The position numbers were made by a program, and so were the translations under genes. The notes below the pieces were generated by a model, which made no database searches, was not told where the DNA came from, and worked only from the letters and a program-made list of their open reading frames with translations. A stretch of DNA of 64,000 nucleotides from Chitinophaga sp. MM2321 (GTDB lineage Bacteria > Bacteroidota > Bacteroidia > Chitinophagales > Chitinophagaceae): NCBI RefSeq assembly GCF_964033635.1, contig NZ_OZ035533.1, positions 1,426,001-1,490,000 on the forward strand, in the 5' to 3' direction. This document shows positions 1 through 10,100 of this stretch, piece by piece (the first letter of the stretch is position 1; every line of letters begins with the position of its first letter).

Positions 1-715
1 AAGCTGTTTTTGCATTATCGAGGATACCGCTGATTTTGGCGTTATTATCCTTCAGGTTACCGGTTACTGCGGCCAGGTTGTTGAAGGTAGCCTGTATATT
101 ACCCTTATCAGGATCGAGCATACCACTTAATGAAGCGGAAGAATGTCTGAAGTTCAGCATGGTGGTGTTCAGGTTCCGCATGGTTTCCTGGAGGTTATCT
201 TTGGCAGTGGTATCGAGGATGGAGCTTACAGCCATGAGTACAGAATCGATATTAACAAGGGTACCTTCCAGTTTTTTCATGAATGGGTTTAGCTGTTCCT
301 TGAGGGCATCCGTGATGGAACCGTCTACAGCAGCGTAGATAGTATCTCCGCTCTGGAGGTATTCGCCGGCGTTGCCGAGGTCCATCTGTACGGTTTTGGT
401 GCCAAGCAGGTCACTGCTGATGCGGGCTACAGAGTTGCGGGGGATTTCTATTTTTTTGGTAATGGTAAGCGTAACCAGTATCCTGGAAGCGTCTTTGTCC
501 ATTACATCCAGTTTGGAAACGTTGCCGACAATCAGACCGTTTACCTGTACAGCATTTGAAGGCTGTAGTCCATTTACCTGTTTGTATACAGCATAGATGG
601 TTTTATTGTGTGAAAACAGGCTCTTTCCCTTCAGTAAATTAAAGCCCAGTACAAGCAGGGTAATACCCAGTACGGTAAGTATGCCTACTTTTGTTTCGTT
701 AGATAATTTGAGCAT
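1..715 (-). CDS. MlaD-type MCE-domain protein (partial, C-terminus outside window)
   Basis: The reading frame starts at 715 and runs off the left edge, giving about 238 residues. It opens with one hydrophobic anchor (about residues 9-25, VGILTVLGITLLVLGFNLL) and continues into an MCE domain (QVNGLQPSNAVQVNGLIVGN, then VTLTITKKIEIPRNSVARIS and the DLLGTKTVQMDLGN strand). MCE/MlaD proteins bind lipid in the periplasm and act with an inner-membrane ABC transporter in lipid traffic to or from the outer membrane. After the MCE domain comes a long, likely helical region. The amidase gene lies just upstream on the same strand (gap about 125 bp) and LptD is divergent, an arrangement common in Bacteroidota. 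Family assignment is firm; substrate and direction of transport are not shown. Confidence 0.85.
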   Translation of the reverse strand, partial: MLKLSNETKVGILTVLGITLLVLGFNLLKGKSLFSHNKTIYAVYKQVNGLQPSNAVQVNGLIVGNVSKLDVMDKDASRILVTLTITKKIEIPRNSVARISSDLLGTKTVQMDLGNAGEYLQSGDTIYAAVDGSITDALKEQLNPFMKKLEGTLVNIDSVLMAVSSILDTTAKDNLQETMRNLNTTMLNFRHSSASLSGMLDPDKGNIQATFNNLAAVTGNLKDNNAKISGILDNAKTA

Positions 716-839
716 GTGATTCGTATACGTTCACGCAAAAATAATCAAAAAGGATGCACGGGAAGTGATTAGGGTAAAATGTTAGTAATAAAATAGAAGG
801 GAGGGGGACAAAAGTGAGGGGGTATGGGGTAGGGTAGTG

Positions 840-2093
840 CTAGCAGGAGACAACGAAGGCATCTTTAAATCCCAGTTTGCGGGCCTTACGCGCAGCTGTG
901 TAGGCCTGTTGGTTTGTTTTGAAGCGCCCCCAGGTATATTTGTTCATTTTTTTTTTATTCAGGACGATCTGTTCCCGGTTGATATGGGCGCCTTGGAGCT
1001 TCCTGAAAATGGAAGCTCCTGGTTTATAAAATTTATCTGTCACCAGTAATTGTACACAATACTGGGTGTTTTTATTTGGTATGGCGGGCTGGCCTTTGCC
1101 GGCTTTGGGGGATTTCAGGCGTGTTTGCGGTGCGCCGCTGGTAGCGGGTTGGGCATGGCGACTGTCGGTAAACCGCTGTAACTCATCCCGGTAACGCTTG
1201 ATGGCTTTGTAGATACCATTGGCGAGTTCCTGTTGCCCGTTGCTGGAATTGAGGTATTCTTCTTCTTCCGGGTTGCTGATAAATCCCAGTTCCACTAATA
1301 CGCTCGGCATAGCCGTTGCCGATAGTACCCAGATACCTTTTTCATTTCGTTGTCTGGCTCCCCGGCTGATGCGGCCCACGCGGGTAAATTCGTCTTCAAT
1401 GAGGGTGGATAAACGGAGGCTCTGATCAAAGTAGGCATTACGCAGGGTATTCAGCAGGATGAACGTTTCGGGATCGGTATCATCCATTAATTGCCTGGTT
1501 TCTTCAGAATTGGCGTCCAGTACGATCACGGAATTCTGTTTCAGGGATTCCATTTTTGCGCTGTTCTTACTGGTTGCCCATATATAGGTTTCCGTACCTT
1601 TGGCATTGCTGGGATAGTAGGCGTAGATGGCCTGTTTGACAGGTATTTTCTTTTTACCTTTTCTGTGGTATACAGTTTTGTAACCGGTCACTTTCCGGAT
1701 CTTTCCGGTAGAATTACAGTGGATAGATACAAAGAGATCACCTTTGGCATCGTTGGCAATCTGTGCTTTTTTACGGGGATCATCGAAACGGTCAGATTTT
1801 CGTGTATACACCACCTTTACATCGGGCATGTTATCTTCCAGGATCTTTCCCAGCTTAAGTGCCACTGCCAGCGTTACCTGTTTTTCAGTGGAATAGCTGC
1901 CTTTGGCGCCGGGGTCTTCACCACCGTGGCCGGCATCAATGACAATTGTTCTGATAGGGTTATCCCGTTTCGAAGAAACTGGATTGTTTTTTGCCTGAAT
2001 AAAAAAGGTACAGGTGAATAATGTTCCCAGTCCTAAAATCCAAAGTCGGTTCCAGCGCATGATTCTCATTTTAATGGGTGCTGTTTTTCGCAA
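840..2093 (-). CDS. N-acetylmuramoyl-L-alanine amidase (Amidase_3) with SPOR-like C-terminus
   Basis: 417 residues. A hydrophobic export segment (about residues 17-33) precedes the Amidase_3 zinc fold: VIDAGHGGEDPG (His56 as metal ligand), a Glu in STEKQVTLAVAL, the SIHCNS histidine, and the catalytic-glutamate strand VLVELGFISNPEEE. This family cleaves the amide bond between MurNAc and the stem peptide and is used in daughter-cell separation and wall turnover. The last 70 residues (QYCVQLLVTDKF to DAFVVSC) resemble a SPOR peptidoglycan-binding domain. Internal ATGs at residues 9 and 12 also leave the signal segment intact, so the exact start is uncertain. It is transcribed towards the MCE gene and divergently from lptD. 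Confidence 0.9.
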   Translation of the reverse strand: MRKTAPIKMRIMRWNRLWILGLGTLFTCTFFIQAKNNPVSSKRDNPIRTIVIDAGHGGEDPGAKGSYSTEKQVTLAVALKLGKILEDNMPDVKVVYTRKSDRFDDPRKKAQIANDAKGDLFVSIHCNSTGKIRKVTGYKTVYHRKGKKKIPVKQAIYAYYPSNAKGTETYIWATSKNSAKMESLKQNSVIVLDANSEETRQLMDDTDPETFILLNTLRNAYFDQSLRLSTLIEDEFTRVGRISRGARQRNEKGIWVLSATAMPSVLVELGFISNPEEEEYLNSSNGQQELANGIYKAIKRYRDELQRFTDSRHAQPATSGAPQTRLKSPKAGKGQPAIPNKNTQYCVQLLVTDKFYKPGASIFRKLQGAHINREQIVLNKKKMNKYTWGRFKTNQQAYTAARKARKLGFKDAFVVSC

Positions 2094-2194
2094 AAAATAA
2101 AAAAAAGTTTATCTGTTTAATTAATAATTCACTTGCTCCATGGGAGTTTACTTTATTTTTTCAGTTGTAGCCGTCCAAACTTTACAAGTTACCA

Positions 2195-2228
2195 TTTGTA
2201 ATATATTGTATAAAATCTTGTAGGTTTG
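2195..2228 (+). promoter_or_regulatory. Bacteroidota-type promoter for lptD
   Basis: TTTG at 2195-2198 and TAGGTTTG at 2221-2228 match the -33 (TTTG) and -7 (TAnnTTTG) elements, with a 22-nt spacer that is slightly long. The -7 element ends 15 bases before the lptD start codon, so the leader would be very short. Confidence 0.5.
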
Positions 2229-2243
2229 TGCCCGCCTTAACAC

Positions 2244-5021
2244 ATGAACGCTAGCTACAAAAATAATTATAAAAATTTTTTCCGACAGACATACCTGGTA
2301 TTAGCAGGTGTGATCATTGCCGTTCCCCTTATTATAGATGCATTTGCCATCAGTAGGCCACATTTGTCGCCTATTTTTAACAAAACTTTGGCAGATACCA
2401 TTCCGGTTACCCGGAAAGATACCGGTAAAATCACGCCTCCCAAAGCCGTTCCGGTGTCTGAAGCAGATACCAACAAGCTGTCTCCGGACACAGATACCAG
2501 CACAGAAGGGAGCGTAGATACCTTATTTATTCCCAAGATATCAAAAGATACCCTGGATGCACCGGTTAATTACAAAGCAAAGGATTCTATTATCCTCATG
2601 GTACCGGATAAGCGTTTTTACCTGTATGGCGCCGCTAATACCAAATATAAAACCATCGACCTCTCCGCAGAAAAAATGAACTTTGATCAGGCTACCGGTG
2701 TGCTGGAAGCTACCAACGCAAAGGATACTGCCGGAAAAATATATGGTCGCCCGGTGATGAACGATGGTGGTCAGAGCTTTGACTCAGATACACTCCGTTA
2801 TAATTTTACCTCCCAGAAAGCAAAGATCTATAATACCCGTTCTCAATACGGTGAAGGGTTTGTTCATAGTGAGCAAACAAAAAAAGGTGCCGGTAATACC
2901 ATTTTTGGTTTCAAAAACGGTTACACTACCTGTAACCTCGATACCCCTCACTTTAGCTTCAGAGCCCGCAAAATAAAGGTTATCCCTGACAAACTTATTA
3001 TTTCCGGTCCGGCAAACCTGGAAATTATGGGGATTCCTACTCCTTTATTTATCCCGTTCGCCATTTTTCCGATTACACAGGGACAACGTTCGGGGATCCT
3101 GCCACCACAATATGTGGTCAACCAGCAGAAGGGTATGGGACTCGAAAACGGCGGTTACTATTTCGGGATGGGGGATCATCTGGACATGACTTTACGGGGA
3201 GATGTATATTCTTACGGCAGCTGGAGCCTCACGGCCAGTCCTACCTACCGGAAGCGTTACCGGTACAATGGGGGGCTAAACCTCAGTTTCGCCAATACCC
3301 GCTTCGGCGACCCGGCGGTAAAGTCAGAATTCAGTACCTCCAAAGATTTCCGTATCACCTGGAATCATAGTATGGACAGTAAGGCGCGGCCCGGCGTAAA
3401 CTTTGGCGCCAGCGTAAACTTCGGTACCTCCTCTTATAACAAGTACAACGTTTTTGATTATAATACCCGTGTAAACAATAACATCGGGTCCTCTATCAGC
3501 TTCTCCAAAAGCTGGCAGGGTAAGCCTTACAACCTCAGCGTGGGGATCAATCACTCGCAGAACCTGAGTACCCGCGATGTGTCGTTGTCCTTCCCGGATG
3601 CAACATTTACCGTAAATACCATCTATCCGTTCCAGCCAAAAGAAATGGTAGGAACACCCAAATGGTATGAAAAAATAGGGGTTTCCTATAATACCCTGTT
3701 ACGTAACCAGGCAAACTTCAAGGATTCCCTGTTTGGCAAGCAACAGATGTTTGATGCCATGCAAACAGGTATGCAACATAATATTCCGGTGTCTTTTTCT
3801 ATCCCGATCCTTAAAACGCTGACTTTATCGCCCGGTATCAACTATAGCGAGTACTGGTATACGAAGAAGTTTGTAAGATCCTGGGATCCTAATAAATACA
3901 ACTTTACCACGGATACGCTGGGTGCTATTGATACCACGTATGTTCCCGGTTTTTATGCTGCCCGCGATATCAGCGCCAGCTTATCACTGTCTACTGCCGT
4001 GTATGGTATGTATGCTTTCAGCAAACATTCCAAGGTGAAGGGCATCCGGCACGTAGTGCGGCCTACCATCAGTGCCAGCTATCGTCCGGATCTTTCCAGC
4101 CAGTATTATTACAACCTGCGGTATTCCAATAACCCCGGAGATTCGCAAAGGGTATCCTATTTTGATGGCGCCATCATCGGGGTGCCATCGTCCGGTGCAT
4201 TCGGGGGCCTGAATTTCGGGCTGGACAATAACCTGGAGATGAAAGTGTTCTCGAAAAAGGATACGACCGGTAACCATGAGAAAAAAGTGAAATTGCTGGA
4301 TGGTTTTGGGATCAATGGTAGTTATAACCTGGTAGCAGACTCCTTTAAGCTATCTACTTTCAGTATTTATGCACGTACCAACCTGTTTGATAAACTGAAT
4401 ATTTCGGCCAGTGGTAATATTGATCCATACCAGGTAGATGCCCGCGGTCACCGGTTGGATAAATATGTATGGCAGCAGGGAAAGATCAGCCTGGGAAGAC
4501 TGACCAATGCGAGTGTATCAATGAGTACTTCGTTCCAGTCGAAAGATAAAAAGAGCAAGGATAAAGAAGAGAAGATAGATTCCATTGAGAATGCACAAAC
4601 GGGCGATGCTGCCTTTGCAGCGCAGCAGCGGCAGTTACAAATGGTGCGTAATAACCCGGGCGAGTATGTGGACTTTGACATTCCCTGGCGTGTGGATCTG
4701 TCCTATAGCTTATCTTATACCAATACGATTATCCTGGATTCCGGTGGTGTTGTAAAACGTATAACCCAATACGTTAGTTTCAACGGTGATTTCAGTCTTA
4801 CGCCGAAATGGAAAATTGGTTTGAATAGTGGTTTTGATTTTACCAATATGCAGGTAGCCTATACCAATATGTATATCTCGCGTGATCTGCACTGCTGGCA
4901 GATGTCGATCAACCTGATCCCGTTTGGGACCTTCCGGCAGTTTAGTATTACCATCAACCCGAAGGCCGGTATCCTGCGGGATCTCCGTATAAACCGATCG
5001 CGACAGTTCTACGATTTTTAG
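2244..5021 (+). CDS. lptD: LPS-assembly outer-membrane protein LptD
   Basis: 925 residues. An N-terminal signal/anchor (YLVLAGVIIAVPLIIDAFA) is followed by a Thr/Pro/Asp-rich linker. Next comes an OstA/LptA-like jellyroll region (about 120-280) with repeated strands such as MNFDQATGVLEATNAKD and FDSDTLRYNFTSQKAKIYN. The conserved LptD segment GIPTPLFIPFAIFP leads into a long beta-barrel ending in an aromatic residue (RQFYDF), as expected for a BAM substrate. LptD inserts lipopolysaccharide into the outer leaflet together with LptE. The Bacteroidota form has little sequence identity to the E. coli protein, so the call rests on domain order and on the neighbouring amidase and MCE genes. Confidence 0.88.
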   Translation: MNASYKNNYKNFFRQTYLVLAGVIIAVPLIIDAFAISRPHLSPIFNKTLADTIPVTRKDTGKITPPKAVPVSEADTNKLSPDTDTSTEGSVDTLFIPKISKDTLDAPVNYKAKDSIILMVPDKRFYLYGAANTKYKTIDLSAEKMNFDQATGVLEATNAKDTAGKIYGRPVMNDGGQSFDSDTLRYNFTSQKAKIYNTRSQYGEGFVHSEQTKKGAGNTIFGFKNGYTTCNLDTPHFSFRARKIKVIPDKLIISGPANLEIMGIPTPLFIPFAIFPITQGQRSGILPPQYVVNQQKGMGLENGGYYFGMGDHLDMTLRGDVYSYGSWSLTASPTYRKRYRYNGGLNLSFANTRFGDPAVKSEFSTSKDFRITWNHSMDSKARPGVNFGASVNFGTSSYNKYNVFDYNTRVNNNIGSSISFSKSWQGKPYNLSVGINHSQNLSTRDVSLSFPDATFTVNTIYPFQPKEMVGTPKWYEKIGVSYNTLLRNQANFKDSLFGKQQMFDAMQTGMQHNIPVSFSIPILKTLTLSPGINYSEYWYTKKFVRSWDPNKYNFTTDTLGAIDTTYVPGFYAARDISASLSLSTAVYGMYAFSKHSKVKGIRHVVRPTISASYRPDLSSQYYYNLRYSNNPGDSQRVSYFDGAIIGVPSSGAFGGLNFGLDNNLEMKVFSKKDTTGNHEKKVKLLDGFGINGSYNLVADSFKLSTFSIYARTNLFDKLNISASGNIDPYQVDARGHRLDKYVWQQGKISLGRLTNASVSMSTSFQSKDKKSKDKEEKIDSIENAQTGDAAFAAQQRQLQMVRNNPGEYVDFDIPWRVDLSYSLSYTNTIILDSGGVVKRITQYVSFNGDFSLTPKWKIGLNSGFDFTNMQVAYTNMYISRDLHCWQMSINLIPFGTFRQFSITINPKAGILRDLRINRSRQFYDF

Positions 5022-5037
5022 TATAGCAACAGTATTT

Positions 5038-5070
5038 TCCCGGTTACTTCAGGTGACCGGGATTTTTTTT
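5038..5070 (+). terminator. Rho-independent terminator after lptD
   Basis: A 10-bp stem (TCCCGGTTAC / GTGACCGGGA, one G-T pair) with the 5-nt loop TTCAG is followed directly by eight T residues, 16 bp past the lptD stop codon. Confidence 0.9.
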
Positions 5071-5208
5071 GATATTATTTTCTCCCTGAGTTGCGATATC
5101 TGAGGAGGATCATGATTTCATAATATTAAATTAAGAAAGGTGTTTTAATTTTATAGGCTGTTGTGTAACTTAAAGCCCGTTACAGACCCGCACTAATATA
5201 ATCATCCG

Positions 5209-5829
5209 ATGAAGCTTACCGGCGTAAATGAGAAAACATTGTGGCAAGATATCATTGCAGGCGATCAGCAGGCATTTAAGATATTATATGAGGCCTCTGC
5301 GGACATGCTTTACGCCTATGCGTTGAGGTATGTGCGTGACACGGAGTTGATCAAAGATACCATCCATGACTTGTTTACAGATCTTTATACGCACCGGCGC
5401 AACCTGGCGTCACAGGTCAATATAAAATTTTACCTGTTGATTTCGTTCCGGCGGAAACTCAATGCGGCCCTAAAAAAATCTGCACGTTTATCCTTACAGG
5501 ATGATATGGCTGCTATAGAAAGCCATTTTGCGCTCACCTTTGAAGCAGCGGATGTACAAAGTCAGATCATTGCAAAAGAAGAACAATGCGCTGCACTGGC
5601 ACAGCTTGCAGCGGAAATGAATAAATTGCCTGCGCGTCAGAAGGAGATCCTGTACCTGAAATATAACTGTGCGTTGTCCTATGAAGAGATTGCGCAGCTG
5701 ATGCAGATCTCCGTTCCTACCTGTCGTACACTGGCTTACCGCGCTATCAGGCAGCTGAGAAAAGAGCTGCTCATCACGGCTATTCCTGTTTTTGGATTTC
5801 TGCTGCTGGCCTTCTTCAAAAAATTTTAA
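5209..5829 (+). CDS. ECF sigma-70 factor of a SusCD locus
   Basis: 206 residues. Region 2 is at residues 15-75 (DQQAFKILYEASADMLYAYA, then VRDTELIKDTIHDLFTDLY). Region 4 is at about 140-185 (LPARQKEILYLKYNCALSYE, then IAQLMQISVPTCRTLAYRAI), with the usual helix-turn-helix. The protein ends in a hydrophobic tail (AIPVFGFLLLAFF) that could touch the membrane, an uncommon feature. It directs RNA polymerase to extracytoplasmic-response promoters, probably those of the SusC/SusD pair downstream. The FecR-type anti-sigma gene follows after 69 bp. Confidence 0.92.
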   Translation: MKLTGVNEKTLWQDIIAGDQQAFKILYEASADMLYAYALRYVRDTELIKDTIHDLFTDLYTHRRNLASQVNIKFYLLISFRRKLNAALKKSARLSLQDDMAAIESHFALTFEAADVQSQIIAKEEQCAALAQLAAEMNKLPARQKEILYLKYNCALSYEEIAQLMQISVPTCRTLAYRAIRQLRKELLITAIPVFGFLLLAFFKKF

Positions 5830-5898
5830 AAAAACTTTCGCTATCGTGTCTATAAAATCGTTTTCCGTTACTCTATTATAGGAGGGCAATTATAATTT

Positions 5899-7023
5899 AT
5901 GGCCAGAGACAAAAATAATTCCCCGGAAGACGGCATGCAAAGTGAGTATCCGGACGACCGTCAGCAGATGGATAATATGATTGCCATTGTGCAGGCATCG
6001 GGTAATGAACAATTATCGCAGGAAGAAAAAGCGTTGCTGTGGAAACAGATAGCAGGTGATATTGTTGTTCGCCCGAAGATAGTGTCATGGCCGCTTGTAT
6101 GGAAAGTGGCTGCTGCGATCCTGGTATTGCTGGGCGCGGGTTTATGGACGCTGCAACAACAGCAGGGCGATGAACATGCGTTACTGGCATTTGCAGCTGA
6201 ACAACATTTTGATACCGGTAAATCTGCTTCCACCAGTGTGATCCTCGGTAATAACCGGCAACTATTGGTTAAAAATAATCATGCAGTGATTACTTACCAG
6301 TCCAGCGGAACCACGTTGAAAGTAGATTCCCAGGAAGTGCATCAGCAGCTTGTTAAGGATAAACCTGTATTTAATACTTTACTGGTTCCTTACGGCAATA
6401 TTGCCAGTCTGCAGTTGGAAGACGGTACACAGGTATGGTTGAATGCAGGCTCCCGGCTGGTGTATCCGGCTGCTTTCGGAAAAAACAAGCGGGAAGTATT
6501 CCTGGAAGGAGAAGCCTTTTTTGAGGTGAAGCAGGAGGCGGGAAGACCGTTCAGCGTATATGCCGCCGATCTGAAAGTAGCGGTGTTGGGAACCGCTTTC
6601 AATGTGAGCGCCTATAAAGATGATGCCACACAACAGGTGGTGCTTGCCAGCGGAAGTGTACAGTTGCAGACCTATCACAACGGCAGGGCGGGGAGAACAG
6701 CTACGCAGCTGCGACCTGGCAACAGGGGGATGTATACTGCCGGTGCAGAGAATATTACAGTGAATGATGTAAACATAAACGAATACTTATCCTGGAAGGA
6801 AGGACTTATTATCGCCACACACACACCGCTTAAAGAAATATTGAAAAAACTGGCGAGATATTATAATCAACCAATTGATGTAGATACACAATCAGGCAAT
6901 GAAACGTTTTCAGGGAATTTAAACCTGGAGAAAACAGTGGACGATGTATTGGATATAGTAGCAGCTACCACTTCTTTGCAATATGAAAAACACGGAGGGA
7001 AAGTAATTTTTAAGACCAGATAA
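5899..7023 (+). CDS. FecR-family anti-sigma factor
   Basis: 374 residues. The cytoplasmic N-terminal part binds the sigma factor. One membrane helix lies at about 65-84 (WPLVWKVAAAILVLLGAGLW). The periplasmic FecR domain is at about 160-260 (LQLEDGTQVWLNAGSRLVYP, REVFLEGEAFFEV). A C-terminal DUF4974 domain (YLSWKEGLIIATHTPLKEIL to GGKVIFKT) has the STN-like fold that meets the TonB-dependent transducer. By analogy with FecIRA it relays substrate occupancy of the SusC partner, which carries the matching N-terminal STN domain, to the sigma factor. It is cotranscribed with the sigma gene. Confidence 0.92.
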   Translation: MARDKNNSPEDGMQSEYPDDRQQMDNMIAIVQASGNEQLSQEEKALLWKQIAGDIVVRPKIVSWPLVWKVAAAILVLLGAGLWTLQQQQGDEHALLAFAAEQHFDTGKSASTSVILGNNRQLLVKNNHAVITYQSSGTTLKVDSQEVHQQLVKDKPVFNTLLVPYGNIASLQLEDGTQVWLNAGSRLVYPAAFGKNKREVFLEGEAFFEVKQEAGRPFSVYAADLKVAVLGTAFNVSAYKDDATQQVVLASGSVQLQTYHNGRAGRTATQLRPGNRGMYTAGAENITVNDVNINEYLSWKEGLIIATHTPLKEILKKLARYYNQPIDVDTQSGNETFSGNLNLEKTVDDVLDIVAATTSLQYEKHGGKVIFKTR

Positions 7024-7043
7024 AATCCAGGAAGACAAAAAAA

Positions 7044-7095
7044 ACCGGAAGATGTATCAGCATCTCCCGGTATAGGTTGCCTGCGCAAACAGGCA
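7044..7095 (+). promoter_or_regulatory. Twin hairpins between fecR and susC
   Basis: Hairpin 1 pairs ACCGGAAGATG (7044-7054) with CATCTCCCGGT (7061-7071), 10 of 11 pairs. Hairpin 2 pairs TGCCTG (7078-7083) with CAGGCA (7090-7095). There is no T-run after either stem, so they are more likely an attenuating or RNA-stabilising element between regulator and transporter genes than a full terminator. Confidence 0.45.
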
Positions 7096-7135
7096 GTCCG
7101 GTTAACTATTTTCACTAATTAAACCAAACAAATGT

Positions 7136-10100
7136 ATGCAAAAATTTTACGTTTGTTGGCGCAGTTTGCCGTTGTGCAATGCGCCAGCCAAATTATGGCA
7201 TGTTATGCGACTGGTAATGATCCTTTTTTTCGCGGGACTGGTAAGCGCGTATGGTAAGTCGTTTTCACAGAATTCCCCCCTGCACGTGAACGTTAAAGAT
7301 GCTCCTTTGACGGAGCTTTTCCGGCAGATCCAGCAACAAAGCAACTGGCGCATCTTTTATAAAGATGAACTGCTCAGCAGAGAGAAAAACATCACGCTGC
7401 GTTTGCAGGGCCGGCGACTGGTGGAAGTACTGGACAAAGCATTGGGAGGTACCGGACTCGGCTATACGATTATTGGTAACCAGGTAGCGATTGTACCTAA
7501 AGCAGAACAACCACCGCGTTTTTCACAACAGGTACGTGAAGATAGCCTGCTTACCATCAAAGGCCGCGTATATGATACGCACGAGCCACCTGAGGGGCTT
7601 CCCGGCGTATCGGTTGGCGTAAAAGGAAGCAGCAGGGGAACCACCAGTGATGCGGATGGTTACTTCAGTATCCAGGCGCCAAAAAACGCAGTGCTGGTAT
7701 TTTCACTGATTGGGTTTACGCCTACGGAATTTAACGTGTTAAAGAACAATAATGCGCTTTCTATTTCATTGGCAGAAAAAGTATCGGCGCTGGATGAAGT
7801 AGTGGTAGTGGGACTTACAGAGCAACAACGCAAACACATTGCCAGCTCCGTGGCTACCTTGAATGTGAAGTCAGCGATGTCCGGAAAGCCGATCACTACT
7901 ATTTCGCAGGCATTGCAGGGCGGTGTTACGGGCTTACAGGTAAGCCAGGCTTCCGGTCTGCCCGGCGGAGATGCGGCGACTATCAAAATCCGCGGTATCA
8001 GTACTATCAATGGTTCTAGTCCGTTGGTGATGGTAGACGGCGTACCGATGGATATGGATTTCATAGACCCGTTGACGGTAGAAAGTGTAACCGTACTGAA
8101 AGATGCCGCTGCTGCTGCTATTTATGGCGCCAGGGCGGCCAACGGCGTGATCCTGGTAACCACCAAAAGAGGGGTGCCCGGCCGTGTAGCCGTGACCTAT
8201 GACGGATACTACGGCGTGCAGTCGCCCACTATTATGCCTTCATTGGTAGACGCGCCTGCGTATATGCGCATGTACAATGAAGGATTGATAAATTCCGGTA
8301 AACCCGCACTGTATTCCGAAGAAGATATTCAAAACACCATTGCCGGTACAGATCCTGTAAAATATCCCAATACCAACTGGCAGGACCTGATCGTAAATAA
8401 AAGAGCGCCTATTACCAGTCACTCCGTAGGACTCAGTGGTGGTAACAGTCTGGCGCGTTTTGCATTGAATGCCAACTACCAGTACCAGGAAGGGATGACA
8501 CCTGTTACCAGTAGCAAGAAATATAATATCAGGGCTAACACTTCTATTTCACTGGCAAAGAATTTCCAGGTGAATATGGACCTGCTGGCCATTAAACGGA
8601 ACATCCTGTTACCTAATCGTACGCTCGGTCATAATGGTACCCGTATCCTCGAGGATGTGTACCGTGTACCGCCTACCATTCTTGCTAAATATCCACAGGT
8701 AGAGGGCGTTGATGATATCTACGGCCGTTATGTAGATATTGTGAATCCGTTGGCCTATGTAGAAAAAGGCGGTAAGTTCAGTAATGAATATGCGCAGTCC
8801 AGTATTAACCTGCAACCCAAATGGGAAGTGATTCCCGGCCTTAATCTGCGCGGGCAGTTCAGTTACCGGCTCAACAGTGATTTGAAAGGAAGTCTACGTG
8901 ACAACTATAACTTCTTTGATTATTATACCGGTCAGTTATTGCAAACCTGGTCCCAGCAACGGACCTATACGCAGGGGCGCACTACTTATTATTATATCGG
9001 CGCCAATGCAGATTACACCCTGGATGTGAAAGATCACCATTTCTTTGCGATGGCCGGCTATTCGCAGGAAGAAGATAACAATACGACTACTACGCTGAAC
9101 ATCTCATCTATCGTATCTACCTATGCCAAATTAAATTATTCTTTTAAAGAGAAATACCTGCTGGAAATTACCGGTCGCCTGGATGGTTCTTCCAAATTCG
9201 CCCAGGGACATAAATATGGTTTCTTTCCCTCCGTGGCTGCCGGCTGGAATATCAGCAAAGAGCCGTTTATGGCGAAACTGCCCACCATCAGCAATATGAA
9301 GCTGCGCGCTTCTTACGGACAGCTGGGTAATGAAGACATCGGATTGTACAGATACCAGACCACGATCAGTAACAGTAGTGGTATAGAAGGAAATTATGGT
9401 AACCCCGATATTACCTGGGAAACCGTGAATATGCTGGATATAGGACTGGATATGGGTTTATTTCAGAACAAACTGGAAGTAGTATTTGATTACTATAATA
9501 AACTTACAAATGATATTATCCTCGCACCTCCGTTGTCATATACCGGTGGCTTTGAAGATGCGGTACCTGTGAATGCAGGAAAGGTAAGGAATGAAGGATG
9601 GGAGTTATCCCTGAATTATAACGGCAATATCGGTAAAGAGGTGGATATCTCTTTCCGTCCCGGTGTTACCTATAATAAAAACACAATCGTATCGCTGTTA
9701 AACGGCCCCTATGTGACAGCTACCACAATCAGGCAGGAGGGTGGTACCACCGCTGGTATGTTTGGTTATAAAACGGGCGGATTATTGCAGCAAAGTGATT
9801 TTGATAAAGATGGTAATCCCTTAATTCCTGTGTTGCCGGGCGCACAACCGGGAGATATAAAATACCTGGACCTCAACGGTGATAAACTCATCGGCAGTGA
9901 AGACCAGACCGAGATCGGTAATCCTGTTCCCAGGCTGAACTACTTTGCAAATTTCAGGATTGCCTATAAGCATTTTGACCTGGAGTTCCTGTTGCAGGGC
10001 ACCAACAAAGCAGATGCATTGCTGGCGGGTATGCTGGCATTGCCTATGGATAACAGCAGGGACGGGGGCGTGCCTACCCGTTTTTATGCAGATAATTACT

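Noticed and set aside
1491..2021. 176-codon ORF opposite the amidase gene
   Set aside because: It lies fully inside a confirmed gene on the other strand and mirrors its codon pattern.
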